Source of the DNA: Bacteroidales bacterium UBA3289
GTDB taxonomy: Bacteria; Bacteroidota; Bacteroidia; Bacteroidales; UBA932
Direction: 5' to 3'
Length of the DNA stretch: 64,000 bases
Assembly (NCBI GenBank): GCA_002361625.1
Contig: DETL01000034.1
Span: forward strand, 134,791 to 198,790
Shown: piece after piece, positions 23,382 through 32,433 of the stretch
Layout: each line of letters begins with the position of its first letter
How positions within the stretch are numbered: the stretch's first letter is position 1
The notes under the pieces: generated by a model
What the model saw: the letters and a program-made list of their open reading frames with translations, nothing else
Told to the model about the DNA's origin: nothing
The model's database searches: none
Program-made: the position numbers and the translations under genes

Positions 23382-24911
23382 ATGGATAATGCAAATAAAA
23401 GAATAGCGAGGAATACCCTTTTTTTGTATTTCCGTACGATTGTTATTTTACTAGTGTCTCTTTATACGTCGAGAGTTATTCTCGAGGCACTAGGGGTTAC
23501 GGATTTAGGCATATATAATGTCGTTGGTGGCATTGTTATGTTGGTAAGTAGCATTCAAGCAGCTCAAACTAATGCGACAAGTAGGTTTATTACTTTTGAA
23601 CTGGGTAAAAAGAATTCTTCAAGTGGGGACCGACAGAAGGTTTTTTCTATTTGTCTTACCATACATATCATTTTGGCCATCATAATGCTCGTTTTTGCAG
23701 AAACAGCAGGTCTATTTATTGTTAATAAGTTTGTTGATATTCCATCTAATCGGATATATGCAGCTAATGTTATATATCAGTTCTCTATAGTATCGCTTAT
23801 TTTTCAATTAGTTCGAGTTCCATACGGATCAGTTATTGTTGCGCATGAGAGAATGTCTATATTTGCATATTTTTCTATTGTTGAGGCAATATTGCTTCTT
23901 GTTATAGCGGTTATAGTTAAGCATTGGGGTGGGGATCGCCTTATTTTATATGGTTTTCTTGTTACTCTTGTTTCCATCATATTGTATTGTATTTATTATT
24001 TATTTGTTAAGCATCAGTTTGATGATTACCGTTTCAAGTGGATCTGGAATAAAACTGATAGTTTGAAGGTCTTGGCGTTTTCTGGTTGGACATTGTTAGG
24101 CTCTACATCGGGAACAATCGAACAACAGGGAATCAGTTTATTATTAAATAAATTTGTGGGATTAGTTGCCAATACTGCTTTAGGTTTCGCTAGTCAAGTT
24201 AATGTGGCTGTTAGTAAGTTTGTGTCTAGTTTTAATACAGCATTTAATCCACAAATCATTAAGTATTATGCTTCCGGTGAGACAGAAAAAATGTTTCACT
24301 TAATTAATAGGGCATCCAAGTTTAGTTTCATGCTTTGTTATTTTATCGCTTTACCTTTAATAGCAAACATGGGTTTTGTACTTGACATCTGGCTAAAGGA
24401 AGTGCCTCAGTATACTATCGAGTTTTGCCAATTGATTTTAGCTTGTACAATTATCGACGCAACAACTGGAGTACTTAATACTTCAATCACAGCAACGGGA
24501 AGAATTAAAAGTTTCCAAATTGCGATTTCAATTTCTTTCTTTTGCGATTTTTGTATGGCACTAATGCTTCTGATTCTTCATGTAAATCCTGTTTTCGTCT
24601 TTGGCGTTAGAATAATGATGAGAGGTTTTATTAATATGTTAATTGAGTTTTATTTTACAAATCAGGTCTTAAGTTTTAATATCGCCTCTTATCTACGCGA
24701 AGTAATGTTGCCTATCGTGTTGACTTTTATGCTGACCATACCTCCCGTTTGGTTTATTTGTATGTTTACGAGCGGTGTTCAAAAGTTTATCCTATCATGT
24801 ATGTGTGCATCAATACTAAACTTAGTGTGTTTAGTCTGTTTTATCATGAATGCAAATGAAAGGATGGCTGCTATCGAAATGATTAGAGAGAAGTTTCATA
24901 GAGGTTCTTGA
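23382..24911 (+). CDS. wzx: Polysaccharide flippase (Wzx-like)
   Basis: A 509-residue integral membrane protein of the MATE/MVF-related oligosaccharide flippase group. About 12-14 hydrophobic segments are spread along its length, starting with LFLYFRTIVILLVSLYTSRV followed by ALGVTDLGIYNVVGGIV, typical of Bacteroidales Wzx. It would move undecaprenyl-linked repeat units across the inner membrane for polymerisation by the EpsG-type protein at 29923. Strongly AT-rich, as usual for wzx genes that move between strains. The start is 16 bp after rfbD. Confidence 0.88.
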   Translation: MDNANKRIARNTLFLYFRTIVILLVSLYTSRVILEALGVTDLGIYNVVGGIVMLVSSIQAAQTNATSRFITFELGKKNSSSGDRQKVFSICLTIHIILAIIMLVFAETAGLFIVNKFVDIPSNRIYAANVIYQFSIVSLIFQLVRVPYGSVIVAHERMSIFAYFSIVEAILLLVIAVIVKHWGGDRLILYGFLVTLVSIILYCIYYLFVKHQFDDYRFKWIWNKTDSLKVLAFSGWTLLGSTSGTIEQQGISLLLNKFVGLVANTALGFASQVNVAVSKFVSSFNTAFNPQIIKYYASGETEKMFHLINRASKFSFMLCYFIALPLIANMGFVLDIWLKEVPQYTIEFCQLILACTIIDATTGVLNTSITATGRIKSFQIAISISFFCDFCMALMLLILHVNPVFVFGVRIMMRGFINMLIEFYFTNQVLSFNIASYLREVMLPIVLTFMLTIPPVWFICMFTSGVQKFILSCMCASILNLVCLVCFIMNANERMAAIEMIREKFHRGS

Positions 24912-24922
24912 GAGTTTAGAAT

Positions 24923-25927
24923 TTGAAAAAGATTATTCCAATGAGATATAAATACATTATCTCCGGCGGTTCAGGTTATTATTCTGTCGCTTATGATTCT
25001 ATTCGTCGCATCCCTGACGTTTGTTACCATAGTAGTTATTTGAGTGGAATTGATTCTTGGTGGGAGCGGGTAATTATTAGATTAGCATTTAATTTACGTA
25101 TCGGGAAATATGTAAGATGGGTATTAAAGCCAATAGTTTTTCCCAAGATTTTCCCCCATATGTTTGGCTCAGATGAAGAGATTGTTTTTCTGTTTTTTGA
25201 ATGTCAATTTGCCGTATTTAATACAGACTATCTTGAATATTTAAGAAATTCATATCCTAAAGTTAAGTTAGTACTGTATATGCAAGATATTGTTGCATCA
25301 CTGCCATATTATGATATTGAGGGATATAAGAAGAGATTTGACTTGGTATTATCTTATGACCAGCACGATTGTGAAAAATATGGATTATATTACTTTCCAA
25401 CACCATACTCGCGGATTGATATATCCAGTTTGCCCAAGAAAGAGCCCGTAGATATCTTTTTCTGTGGTTCTGCCAAGAATCGGTTATCTCCTATCCTTGA
25501 AATATATCATAAATGTAAAAAAAATGGACTAAAGGTATTGTTTTATGTGAATGGAGTTCCTGAGGAGCAACAGGAGGCACAAGATGACATTCTTTATAAC
25601 ACTCCCATTTCTTATATTGAGAATCTTGCATATGTCGCTAATTCAAAGTGTATACTAGAAGTTATGCAAGCAAATGCAGATGGCTTCACGCCGCGTTTGT
25701 GGGAAGCTATCTTCTACAACAAGCATTTAATTACTAATAATCCAGTGATTCAGAACACCCGGTTTTATAATCCGCAATACATTCATTTAATCAGTAAAGA
25801 TATTGATATTCTGCAGTGGATCAACGAGGAAGTGAATTATCCCGAAGATGTTTGCGACACCAAATCACCTACTCATCTAATTGAGCTTCTTGATGGAGTG
25901 TTTTCCGGCACTGTTCAGTTAAAATGA
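24923..25927 (+). CDS. Glycosyltransferase-like protein (GT-B/CgeB-like)
   Basis: A 334-residue protein of glycan-locus type. The central and C-terminal part resembles spore-maturation CgeB/DUF3880-like GT-B proteins: VKLVLYMQDIVASLPYYDI, KRFDLVLSYDQHDCEKYGL, VDIFFCGSAKNRLSPILEIY and TPRLWEAIFYNKHLITNNP. The start is TTG at 24923 or ATG at 24941; the ATG (MRYKYIIS) is plausible because the Rossmann strand follows. Donor and acceptor sugars cannot be predicted. It is the second gene of the AT-rich block and is followed by 446 bp without an intact gene. Confidence 0.6.
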   Translation: MKKIIPMRYKYIISGGSGYYSVAYDSIRRIPDVCYHSSYLSGIDSWWERVIIRLAFNLRIGKYVRWVLKPIVFPKIFPHMFGSDEEIVFLFFECQFAVFNTDYLEYLRNSYPKVKLVLYMQDIVASLPYYDIEGYKKRFDLVLSYDQHDCEKYGLYYFPTPYSRIDISSLPKKEPVDIFFCGSAKNRLSPILEIYHKCKKNGLKVLFYVNGVPEEQQEAQDDILYNTPISYIENLAYVANSKCILEVMQANADGFTPRLWEAIFYNKHLITNNPVIQNTRFYNPQYIHLISKDIDILQWINEEVNYPEDVCDTKSPTHLIELLDGVFSGTVQLK

Positions 25928-26373
25928 AGATCGATGATTTAAGTTTCTTAATTCAGAGGTTTTGCATGGATATCCATACTTCATTTCGCACATAATCATA
26001 AATGATGAGCTGATGTGTCTTGGCAAAAGTCTGTATATGCGGGTGGTCGTAGCGCACTAAATGTTATATTGTTCTTAGTTCAACTCTATAATGTGTATTC
26101 CTGCATTTCAGTCGCATTCACGGTAGAACAATGTTGATGTCTTTGGTGAATAAAGTTGACCGGGCAGTACGGACTGCTACAAAATGGGTATTAGTGTTTG
26201 TGTTCATCAACTAAGAGAATTATGACACAAAACGATGAATAGTGGACCATTTCTAAAGATACTTAACGATACTGGTATTCAAGTATTGGAATTCGACGAA
26301 CGAGATTATATAAAAACGCCCATCTTTTGCATAGTCTATGCACATTGCAGAGCTATTTTTTGAAATCTAACTA
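25928..26373 (+). other. Gap without intact gene, probable decayed glycan gene
   Basis: AT-rich sequence with no ORF above about 30 codons that looks real. Short protein-like pieces (LMSLVNKVDRAVRTATKWVL near 26130; GPFLKILNDTGIQVLEFDE near 26245) suggest a degraded gene between the two glycosyltransferases. No clear promoter or terminator. Confidence 0.35.
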
Positions 26374-27519
26374 ATGAAAAACATGGTCAGAAAGATAAAA
26401 GTGCTTGAAGTCTTATACGGATTAGGATATGGAGGTATAAGAGCCTGTATCCAGAATTATATTTCCAACATTAACAAGGATGAGTTCAAGGTCGACGTAT
26501 ATGCGTATGGCGTCTCTGAATCACCATTTAAAGATCAATTCGAGCGTATGGGATGCCATGTTCACATGGATCCGGCCAATGATATTGCGGATAAGCATAT
26601 CATACTTTTTATATGGAAATTATACCGTTTCATAAAACAGGGAGGATATGATGTGGTTCATGCCCATTGCAACTTGATAAGTGCGTGGGTAACCCTCGCG
26701 GCAATGATTGCTGGTGCAAGAATTAGAATCTCACATTCCCATAGTACTGCACATCTTTCTGGGAGTCGGATGCAGCTCATATGGAGTCTTCTACGCAGAG
26801 GGGTTATTTCTTGTACAGCTACGACCCAACTTGCTTGTGGTAGGCTTGCCGGCGAGACAATGTATGGTCGGAGGGGGCACTTTTACGTATTACCTAATGG
26901 TATAACTATTGATCGTTTTATGAGTCGTGACGAAAATCGCATACGGGAGCTTAGAGAAAAATTAAACATTCCGGAAGGTGTTAAAGTATATGCTAATGTC
27001 ACTCGTATGGACCCCCCGAAAAACCATATTTTCGCTGTTGATGTGTTCCACGAGATACATAAAATTGATCCTACAGCCATTTTTATTTATGGAGGGGTTA
27101 TACCTCCAGTGCAGTCAACTGTTGATGTCGTACAGGCAAGAATTAAAGCTCTTGGATTAGAACCTTTTACTCGCTATACCGGTCCTATTATGGACATTGA
27201 GCATCTCTATCATCTTTCTGATTTATGGATTTACTGCTCTCTACATGAGGGGCTTCCTTATGGCCCCATCGAACTCCAGGCGGCCTCTGTGCCATGTCTC
27301 GCATCGGATGTAATAACAAAAGAGATTGATCTTGGATTAGGGATGGTGAAATTCTTGTCGCTGGATGAGAGTCCAAAGACTTGGGCGATGGCTGCAGTCG
27401 AAACGAAGAAGCAAACCATCGGGAATGATAAGATTAAACATGCTTTTATGGAGAATAATTTCTGCATTCAAACTAATGTATCAATGCTCGAGAAAGTATA
27501 TCGTGGTAAACTTAAATAA
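26374..27519 (+). CDS. Glycosyltransferase family 4 (GT-B)
   Basis: A 381-residue retaining glycosyltransferase. The N-terminal domain has YGLGYGGIRACIQNYI and YDVVHAHCNLISAWVTLAA. The linker is ISHSHSTAH and VLPNGITIDRF. The C-terminal GT4 domain has VKVYANVTRMDPPKNH and the E-x7-E segment LHEGLPYGPIELQAASVPCL. It acts on the cytoplasmic face to extend the lipid-linked repeat unit. The sugar is not predictable. The start ATG at 26374 is followed by an in-frame ATG at 26383 (MVRKIKVLEV). Confidence 0.88.
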   Translation: MKNMVRKIKVLEVLYGLGYGGIRACIQNYISNINKDEFKVDVYAYGVSESPFKDQFERMGCHVHMDPANDIADKHIILFIWKLYRFIKQGGYDVVHAHCNLISAWVTLAAMIAGARIRISHSHSTAHLSGSRMQLIWSLLRRGVISCTATTQLACGRLAGETMYGRRGHFYVLPNGITIDRFMSRDENRIRELREKLNIPEGVKVYANVTRMDPPKNHIFAVDVFHEIHKIDPTAIFIYGGVIPPVQSTVDVVQARIKALGLEPFTRYTGPIMDIEHLYHLSDLWIYCSLHEGLPYGPIELQAASVPCLASDVITKEIDLGLGMVKFLSLDESPKTWAMAAVETKKQTIGNDKIKHAFMENNFCIQTNVSMLEKVYRGKLK

Positions 27520-27550
27520 GTATTCCTTTTAATTGAGGTAAATTAATAGA

Positions 27551-28675
27551 ATGAAAACTCTTGGTATTATAACCATCCATAAAATTCACAACTACGGATC
27601 TGTTTTACAGGCATACGCTTTGCAGCAAGTCTGTCAAGAGTTAGGTTATCATGTAGAAATTATTGACTATTCTTTCCCTAACAGTTTCCAATTTGGCAAT
27701 AAATATCAAATCTTAGGAGATACTCAACCTAACGAACCCCTATGGATTAAAATACTTTTTGCCATTTCGTTGAAGAAACAGCATAATGGGATAGATTTGT
27801 TTGTGAAAAACTATTTGCATTTATCGCAGAAGTCATACAAATCTCCAGATGCTCTTATGGATGACCCACCTCATTTCGATGTATATTTAACTGGAAGTGA
27901 CCAAGTGTGGAGCCCTCGCCATACCAATGGTGATCCGACCTTTCTGCTTCAGTTCGCTCCTAAAGATAGAATTAAAATTGCCTACGCAGCGAGTATCGGA
28001 TCTAACTATATTCCAAAAGAGTTGCGACAACGCTATCGTGAGCTTCTTGTTCGCTATCAGAGTATTTCAGTTCGAGAATCGTCCGGGAAAGATATTATCA
28101 GGGATTTAATTGGCAAAGAATCTCAGGTGGTCCTTGATCCTACTCTATTACTTACGAAGGATGAGTGGAATAGAATCGCAAAACCTGAACGCTTAGTAAA
28201 AGGACCTTACATTTTATGCTATTTTTTGAATTACTCATTTAATGCGTTCCCTTATGTGGATGAATTGGCGCGAAGGATACAACGTCAGACCGAGTATCAG
28301 TTGGTTATGGTTGCTCGCCCGCCCCATTATTTCACTCTCACTAAGACAATCTATAAAATCGGCGCATCACCAGAGGAGTTCCTTGCATTGGTCCGTGATG
28401 CAGAGTTAGTGCTGACAACTTCATTCCATGGGACTGCTTTTGCGGTGAATTATGGTCGACCTGTTTATACGGTAGTCAAGGATAGAGAATCAGATGATAG
28501 TCGTCAGATGCAATTAATGAAGAGTCTTGGGCTACAAGAGAATATTTTGACCCTTAAGGACGATTTACCGTCCGCTGAGAATTCACAATATGACTATGTC
28601 AGGGAGCAACAGCAACTTGAGAAACTAAGACAAGACTCGATCTTGTTCTTAACAAAATCGTTAAGCCATGAGTAA
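27551..28675 (+). CDS. Polysaccharide pyruvyl transferase family protein
   Basis: A 374-residue protein of the PS_pyruv_trans family, which adds pyruvate ketals or performs related transfers in surface glycans. Recognisable are GIITIHKIHNYGSVLQAYAL at the N terminus, YLTGSDQVWSPRHTNGDPTF, YAASIGSNYIP, ISVRESSGKDIIRDL, VLDPTLLLTKDEW and TTSFHGTAFAVNYGRP. It overlaps the next gene by 8 bp. This pair (pyruvyl transferase plus F420-dehydrogenase-like protein) recurs in Bacteroidales glycan loci, and the two proteins probably act together. Confidence 0.88.
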   Translation: MKTLGIITIHKIHNYGSVLQAYALQQVCQELGYHVEIIDYSFPNSFQFGNKYQILGDTQPNEPLWIKILFAISLKKQHNGIDLFVKNYLHLSQKSYKSPDALMDDPPHFDVYLTGSDQVWSPRHTNGDPTFLLQFAPKDRIKIAYAASIGSNYIPKELRQRYRELLVRYQSISVRESSGKDIIRDLIGKESQVVLDPTLLLTKDEWNRIAKPERLVKGPYILCYFLNYSFNAFPYVDELARRIQRQTEYQLVMVARPPHYFTLTKTIYKIGASPEEFLALVRDAELVLTTSFHGTAFAVNYGRPVYTVVKDRESDDSRQMQLMKSLGLQENILTLKDDLPSAENSQYDYVREQQQLEKLRQDSILFLTKSLSHE

Positions 28676-29834
28676 GATTAAGCTTTGTGATATATATTCT
28701 TGTACTCAATGCCATGCCTGTGAACAAGCTTGTCCGAAACAATGTATATCCTTTTATGAAGGTAAGGATGGTTTTTCCATACCTCATATTAAAACGGATG
28801 AGTGTATCGAATGTGGCTTATGTGTTAAATCATGTCATCAGTTAAATCTGACAAGAAAAAAATGTCCACCTCTTCAAACCTTTGCTGCTTGGTCAAAATA
28901 TTATCAAGTGAGAACTACCAGTTCATCAGGAGGTGTTTTTTCTGAAATTGCTCGTATTGTTTTTGGACATAATGGAGTCGTCTTTGGTGCTGTTATGGAT
29001 GAAAACTTGAAGGTTCACCATACCTATGCTACTGACATGGATAGTTTATTCCCGATGCGTGGCTCAAAATATGTTCAGTCTGATATGTCAGGTGTCTATT
29101 CGCAGGTTAAAGGTTTTTTAAAGAGTGGACGCCTGGTGTTATTTACAGGAACACCGTGCCAGGTCGCTGGGCTTTACGCTTTCTTGAAAGTTGATTATGA
29201 TAATCTATTGACCTGCGACATGGTATGCCATGGTGTCCCTTCTCAAAAATCGTTTGATATCTATTGTGATAAGATAGGGTTGAATGACAAGGGGGTGGCA
29301 GAAGTATCCTTTAGATATACCCGAGGATGGGGGATGCAAATGTCTTCTAGAAACTATTCGTCCTCTTTGTTTAAAGGTCGGGGATACAAATGGAAATTAG
29401 TTTCACCAAGAAACTCTTATTATCTTAGAGCATTCACTAATGGTTTAATGTTTGATGAAACTTGTTACGAATGTCATTATGCTACGCTGAATCGAGTTGG
29501 TGATTTGACTATGGCGGACTATTGGGGAATAGGGAAGATGGCCCCATTTAACTATCCCACGAAGGAGGGTGTATCTCTTCTTCTTGTAAACACGGAAAAA
29601 GGGTCCATTGCTTTAAAGGATTGTAAGCATCTTTTTTTAGATGAAAGGCCACTTAATGAAGCTGTTAATGGGAATCACAATCTATCTTGCCGTTCAGTGC
29701 GTCCTCAAGGTCGTGATACTTTTTGCAGTGATGCAGAAACGATGAGTGTTGTAAAACTAAGTAAGAAGTATGGTTTACTGCCCAGCTTCAGAGATTATAT
29801 GAGACCGATAAAGAGAAAGCTAGAATTGTTGTGA
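28668..29834 (+). CDS. Ferredoxin-domain F420-dehydrogenase beta-like protein of glycan loci
   Basis: A 388-residue iron-sulfur protein. The N terminus has two 4Fe-4S motifs, CDIYSCTQCHACEQACP and CIECGLCVKSCHQ (residues about 4-56). The FrhB_FdhB N- and C-terminal domains follow, with SSGGVFSEIA, GSKYVQSDM, VLFTGTPCQVAGLYAFL, CDMVCHGVPS and a late Cys pair CYECHYATLNRVGDLTMADYWG. Members in polysaccharide loci are thought to be flavin/FeS oxidoreductases acting on a nucleotide sugar or lipid-linked sugar, but substrates are not established. The 8-bp overlap with the pyruvyl transferase implies coupled translation. Confidence 0.85.
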   Translation: MSKIKLCDIYSCTQCHACEQACPKQCISFYEGKDGFSIPHIKTDECIECGLCVKSCHQLNLTRKKCPPLQTFAAWSKYYQVRTTSSSGGVFSEIARIVFGHNGVVFGAVMDENLKVHHTYATDMDSLFPMRGSKYVQSDMSGVYSQVKGFLKSGRLVLFTGTPCQVAGLYAFLKVDYDNLLTCDMVCHGVPSQKSFDIYCDKIGLNDKGVAEVSFRYTRGWGMQMSSRNYSSSLFKGRGYKWKLVSPRNSYYLRAFTNGLMFDETCYECHYATLNRVGDLTMADYWGIGKMAPFNYPTKEGVSLLLVNTEKGSIALKDCKHLFLDERPLNEAVNGNHNLSCRSVRPQGRDTFCSDAETMSVVKLSKKYGLLPSFRDYMRPIKRKLELL

Positions 29835-29922
29835 TTTACTGATAGATATGGTCCCTTTTGGAACTCTATCCTTTCTCGAAATCTAGGTTTTCTAAACTAC
29901 TGACTAGTTATATCGAAATGAA

Positions 29923-31068
29923 ATGATATATATTGTAATAGCCTTATTTGTTCTGTTCCCCGCATTCTATTATGAAGCCTTCCGAAATAGGAAGCATGAT
30001 GGCAGACTCTATTATTGGATAGAGTGTTTTGTCCTAATCATCTTTATGGGAATTCGTTATCGGGTAGGAGGGGATTCTTTGCGGTATGAGAGCTATTTCC
30101 AATATGCTAATACTTTTTCCGATATTATTGCATACGGGTTTAATAAGGATTTCGCACAGCCGTTATGGCAGTTATTGCAGGGAGTATGCAAAGAAGTTTT
30201 TGATAGTTTCTATGCGCTTCAGATTGTACACGCCGCGGTAGTGAATTTTTCTTTTTTTTATATTGCTAAACGGTATTGTAATAATAAATTCACATTTATA
30301 GTGTTGTATTATTTTTTGCAATACTTGTATTTTAATACGGAGATTATGCGAGAGTCTCTAGCTGTAGCAATGTTCTTATTATCATTCCCTTCCCTGGAAA
30401 ATAAGAATTATTTTGTTTACTACGTGTTTGCAATTCTTGCATTCCTGTTTCATGTTTCTTCTATTATTCTTTTCTTCATACCTTTGGTGTATGGTTTACT
30501 ATCGGGGAAGAATCGATGGAAGTCAGTTGTATTTCTTCTTATTATTCTTATTGGCGTCTATTTATTGGCAGACAGAATAATTGGTGCGCTTGTTGAGGGA
30601 TTATTTATAGATAATGAATCTTTACAAATGAAGACCTTTAGTGTCACTGATGGAAATAAACTCAATATTTATGGCGTTATAATGGCATTATTTCTCATGT
30701 CTCCTATTGCTTTATCATATATTTTCATTAGGTATTCTTCTATAGACACACCTATAAATCGTTTTGTTATAAACATGTCTCTTGTGCTTACCGTATTAGG
30801 CATGCTTTTTCTACCATTAACTCGTCTTCAAGATTATTTCATTATTCCATTCCTGTTCATCTTTGCGGATTTGATACACGACGGGAGAGTTGTTAAGAAA
30901 TTCAGATACAGTTTACTCATTGCGTCATTGGTTTTACTTTATTCGGGCATATTGTTTTACTCCTCTCCTGTTTCTAATAATACTAGGACCACTCATTTCA
31001 AAATGTATTATCCTTATCACTCTATCTTTGATCCGGTAAAAGAGATAGAAAGAGAAAGAGAATTGTAG
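29923..31068 (+). CDS. EpsG-family O-antigen/capsule polymerase (Wzy-like)
   Basis: A 381-residue membrane protein with about ten hydrophobic segments. The early motif MGIRYRVGGDSLRYESYF (residues about 39-57) is diagnostic of the EpsG family. It would polymerise repeat units in the periplasm after Wzx export. AT content is very high. It starts 88 bp after the previous gene. Confidence 0.88.
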   Translation: MIYIVIALFVLFPAFYYEAFRNRKHDGRLYYWIECFVLIIFMGIRYRVGGDSLRYESYFQYANTFSDIIAYGFNKDFAQPLWQLLQGVCKEVFDSFYALQIVHAAVVNFSFFYIAKRYCNNKFTFIVLYYFLQYLYFNTEIMRESLAVAMFLLSFPSLENKNYFVYYVFAILAFLFHVSSIILFFIPLVYGLLSGKNRWKSVVFLLIILIGVYLLADRIIGALVEGLFIDNESLQMKTFSVTDGNKLNIYGVIMALFLMSPIALSYIFIRYSSIDTPINRFVINMSLVLTVLGMLFLPLTRLQDYFIIPFLFIFADLIHDGRVVKKFRYSLLIASLVLLYSGILFYSSPVSNNTRTTHFKMYYPYHSIFDPVKEIEREREL

Positions 31069-31137
31069 ACATATAGAGTTTCTCTTACTTAGAAGTAGAA
31101 CAAAAGTCGGAATCATATAAATACTGAACTGATTATT

Positions 31138-32433
31138 ATGTTTTCCCCAATAAAAAGTCACAAAACAATATTTATATGTTGGATTCTCGCAATACTGGAC
31201 ATTGCTTCAGATGCCTATGCCAGCCCGAAGGAGATACTAGTATCTCCTTCAGGTAGCTATACGGCTCAGTTTAAGTATGAAAATACACTTTATAAAATAA
31301 GGCAGAACCTAGATCTAAAAGGAAAAGTTCTAACTGTTCCAGATAATTGTATACTTGTCTTTGAGGGCGGTTGTATAAAAAATGGCACTGTAATGGGCAA
31401 CAAAACTATTGTCAAGGCAGGAAAACACCTAATATTTGAAAATATTATATTATTAGGAAGCTGGAATAATCGAGAGGTTTTCAGCGAGTGGCTGGACTTT
31501 AGTGAAGGTGAACAAATAGATAATGCTCAAAACTTTAGGAATCTTATGCTTTTGTGCACTGGTGATACACAGACAGATCTCTATATGCAAGAGGGTGTTT
31601 TTTTCTGTTCAGTAATAAAAGAGTCATCAAATATTCAAGTCCCTTCCAATACCTATTGGCATAATTCAGCCATGATATGTCAACTCACAACAGATTTACC
31701 AAAATACTCATTAATACTAATAAAAAAAGCTTCTAATGTCACAATTGATGGTGGTATATTTGTGGGCGATGTGCAGACTCATACAGGAGTAGGAGGGGAG
31801 TGGGGACATGGTATTAAAGTCGCCGGAGGAACCAATATTGTCTTGAAGAATCTTACAACAAAAGAGTTTTGGGGAGATGGTATTGATTTGATCGAGGCTG
31901 AATATAATAGCGTATTGGGGGGGGGAGTAGGGCTTTGTAATAATGTAACCATCGATAATGTGAAGTGTCTTTATAATCGTCGCCAAGGTTTAAGTATAGA
32001 GGCTGCACATAATGTCGTTGTTAAGAATTCGGAGTTTGCATATACAGGAAAGTATAAGATGACATCTCCTGGTGCTGGTGTCGATATAGAACCATGGTGT
32101 AAAAATGAAACTAAGATTAGAGGCATAAAATTTTTCAAATGTTACATTCATAATAATCACCCGCAGCGAGATTTCTGTTTAGAACCAACAATTCAATATC
32201 ATGTTAAGAAGGGCGAAGATAATAGAATACCGGAAAGTGATGTCGAACTGAAGGAATGCTTTTTAGGAAAACTATATATTTTTGGTGCGCACACAGTTTT
32301 AATCGTTGATTGTGAAATCGATGAAATAAGTCACTATACTTTTGGTGAGAGGATTCGAATGGAAGGTTGTACAATTAAGCACAAATCAAATCTTAAATCC
32401 AGAAAAGGTTTAACTATGAGGAGATGTAAATGA
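31138..32433 (+). CDS. Secreted right-handed beta-helix (pectate-lyase-like) protein
   Basis: A 431-residue protein with an N-terminal signal sequence (hydrophobic TIFICWILAILDIASDAYA, about residues 10-28). The body has repeating short strands typical of parallel beta-helix proteins: NVTIDGGIFVGDVQ, NIVLKNLTTKEFWGDGIDLI, NVTIDNVKCLYNRRQGLSIE, NVVVKNSEFAYTG. GDGIDLIEA and RRQGLSIEAAHN recall periplasmic glycan lyases and epimerases. It could be a polysaccharide-modifying lyase or C5-epimerase for the capsule. Catalytic residues are not certain. It overlaps the next gene by 4 bp, so it is part of the operon. Confidence 0.75.
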   Translation: MFSPIKSHKTIFICWILAILDIASDAYASPKEILVSPSGSYTAQFKYENTLYKIRQNLDLKGKVLTVPDNCILVFEGGCIKNGTVMGNKTIVKAGKHLIFENIILLGSWNNREVFSEWLDFSEGEQIDNAQNFRNLMLLCTGDTQTDLYMQEGVFFCSVIKESSNIQVPSNTYWHNSAMICQLTTDLPKYSLILIKKASNVTIDGGIFVGDVQTHTGVGGEWGHGIKVAGGTNIVLKNLTTKEFWGDGIDLIEAEYNSVLGGGVGLCNNVTIDNVKCLYNRRQGLSIEAAHNVVVKNSEFAYTGKYKMTSPGAGVDIEPWCKNETKIRGIKFFKCYIHNNHPQRDFCLEPTIQYHVKKGEDNRIPESDVELKECFLGKLYIFGAHTVLIVDCEIDEISHYTFGERIRMEGCTIKHKSNLKSRKGLTMRRCK

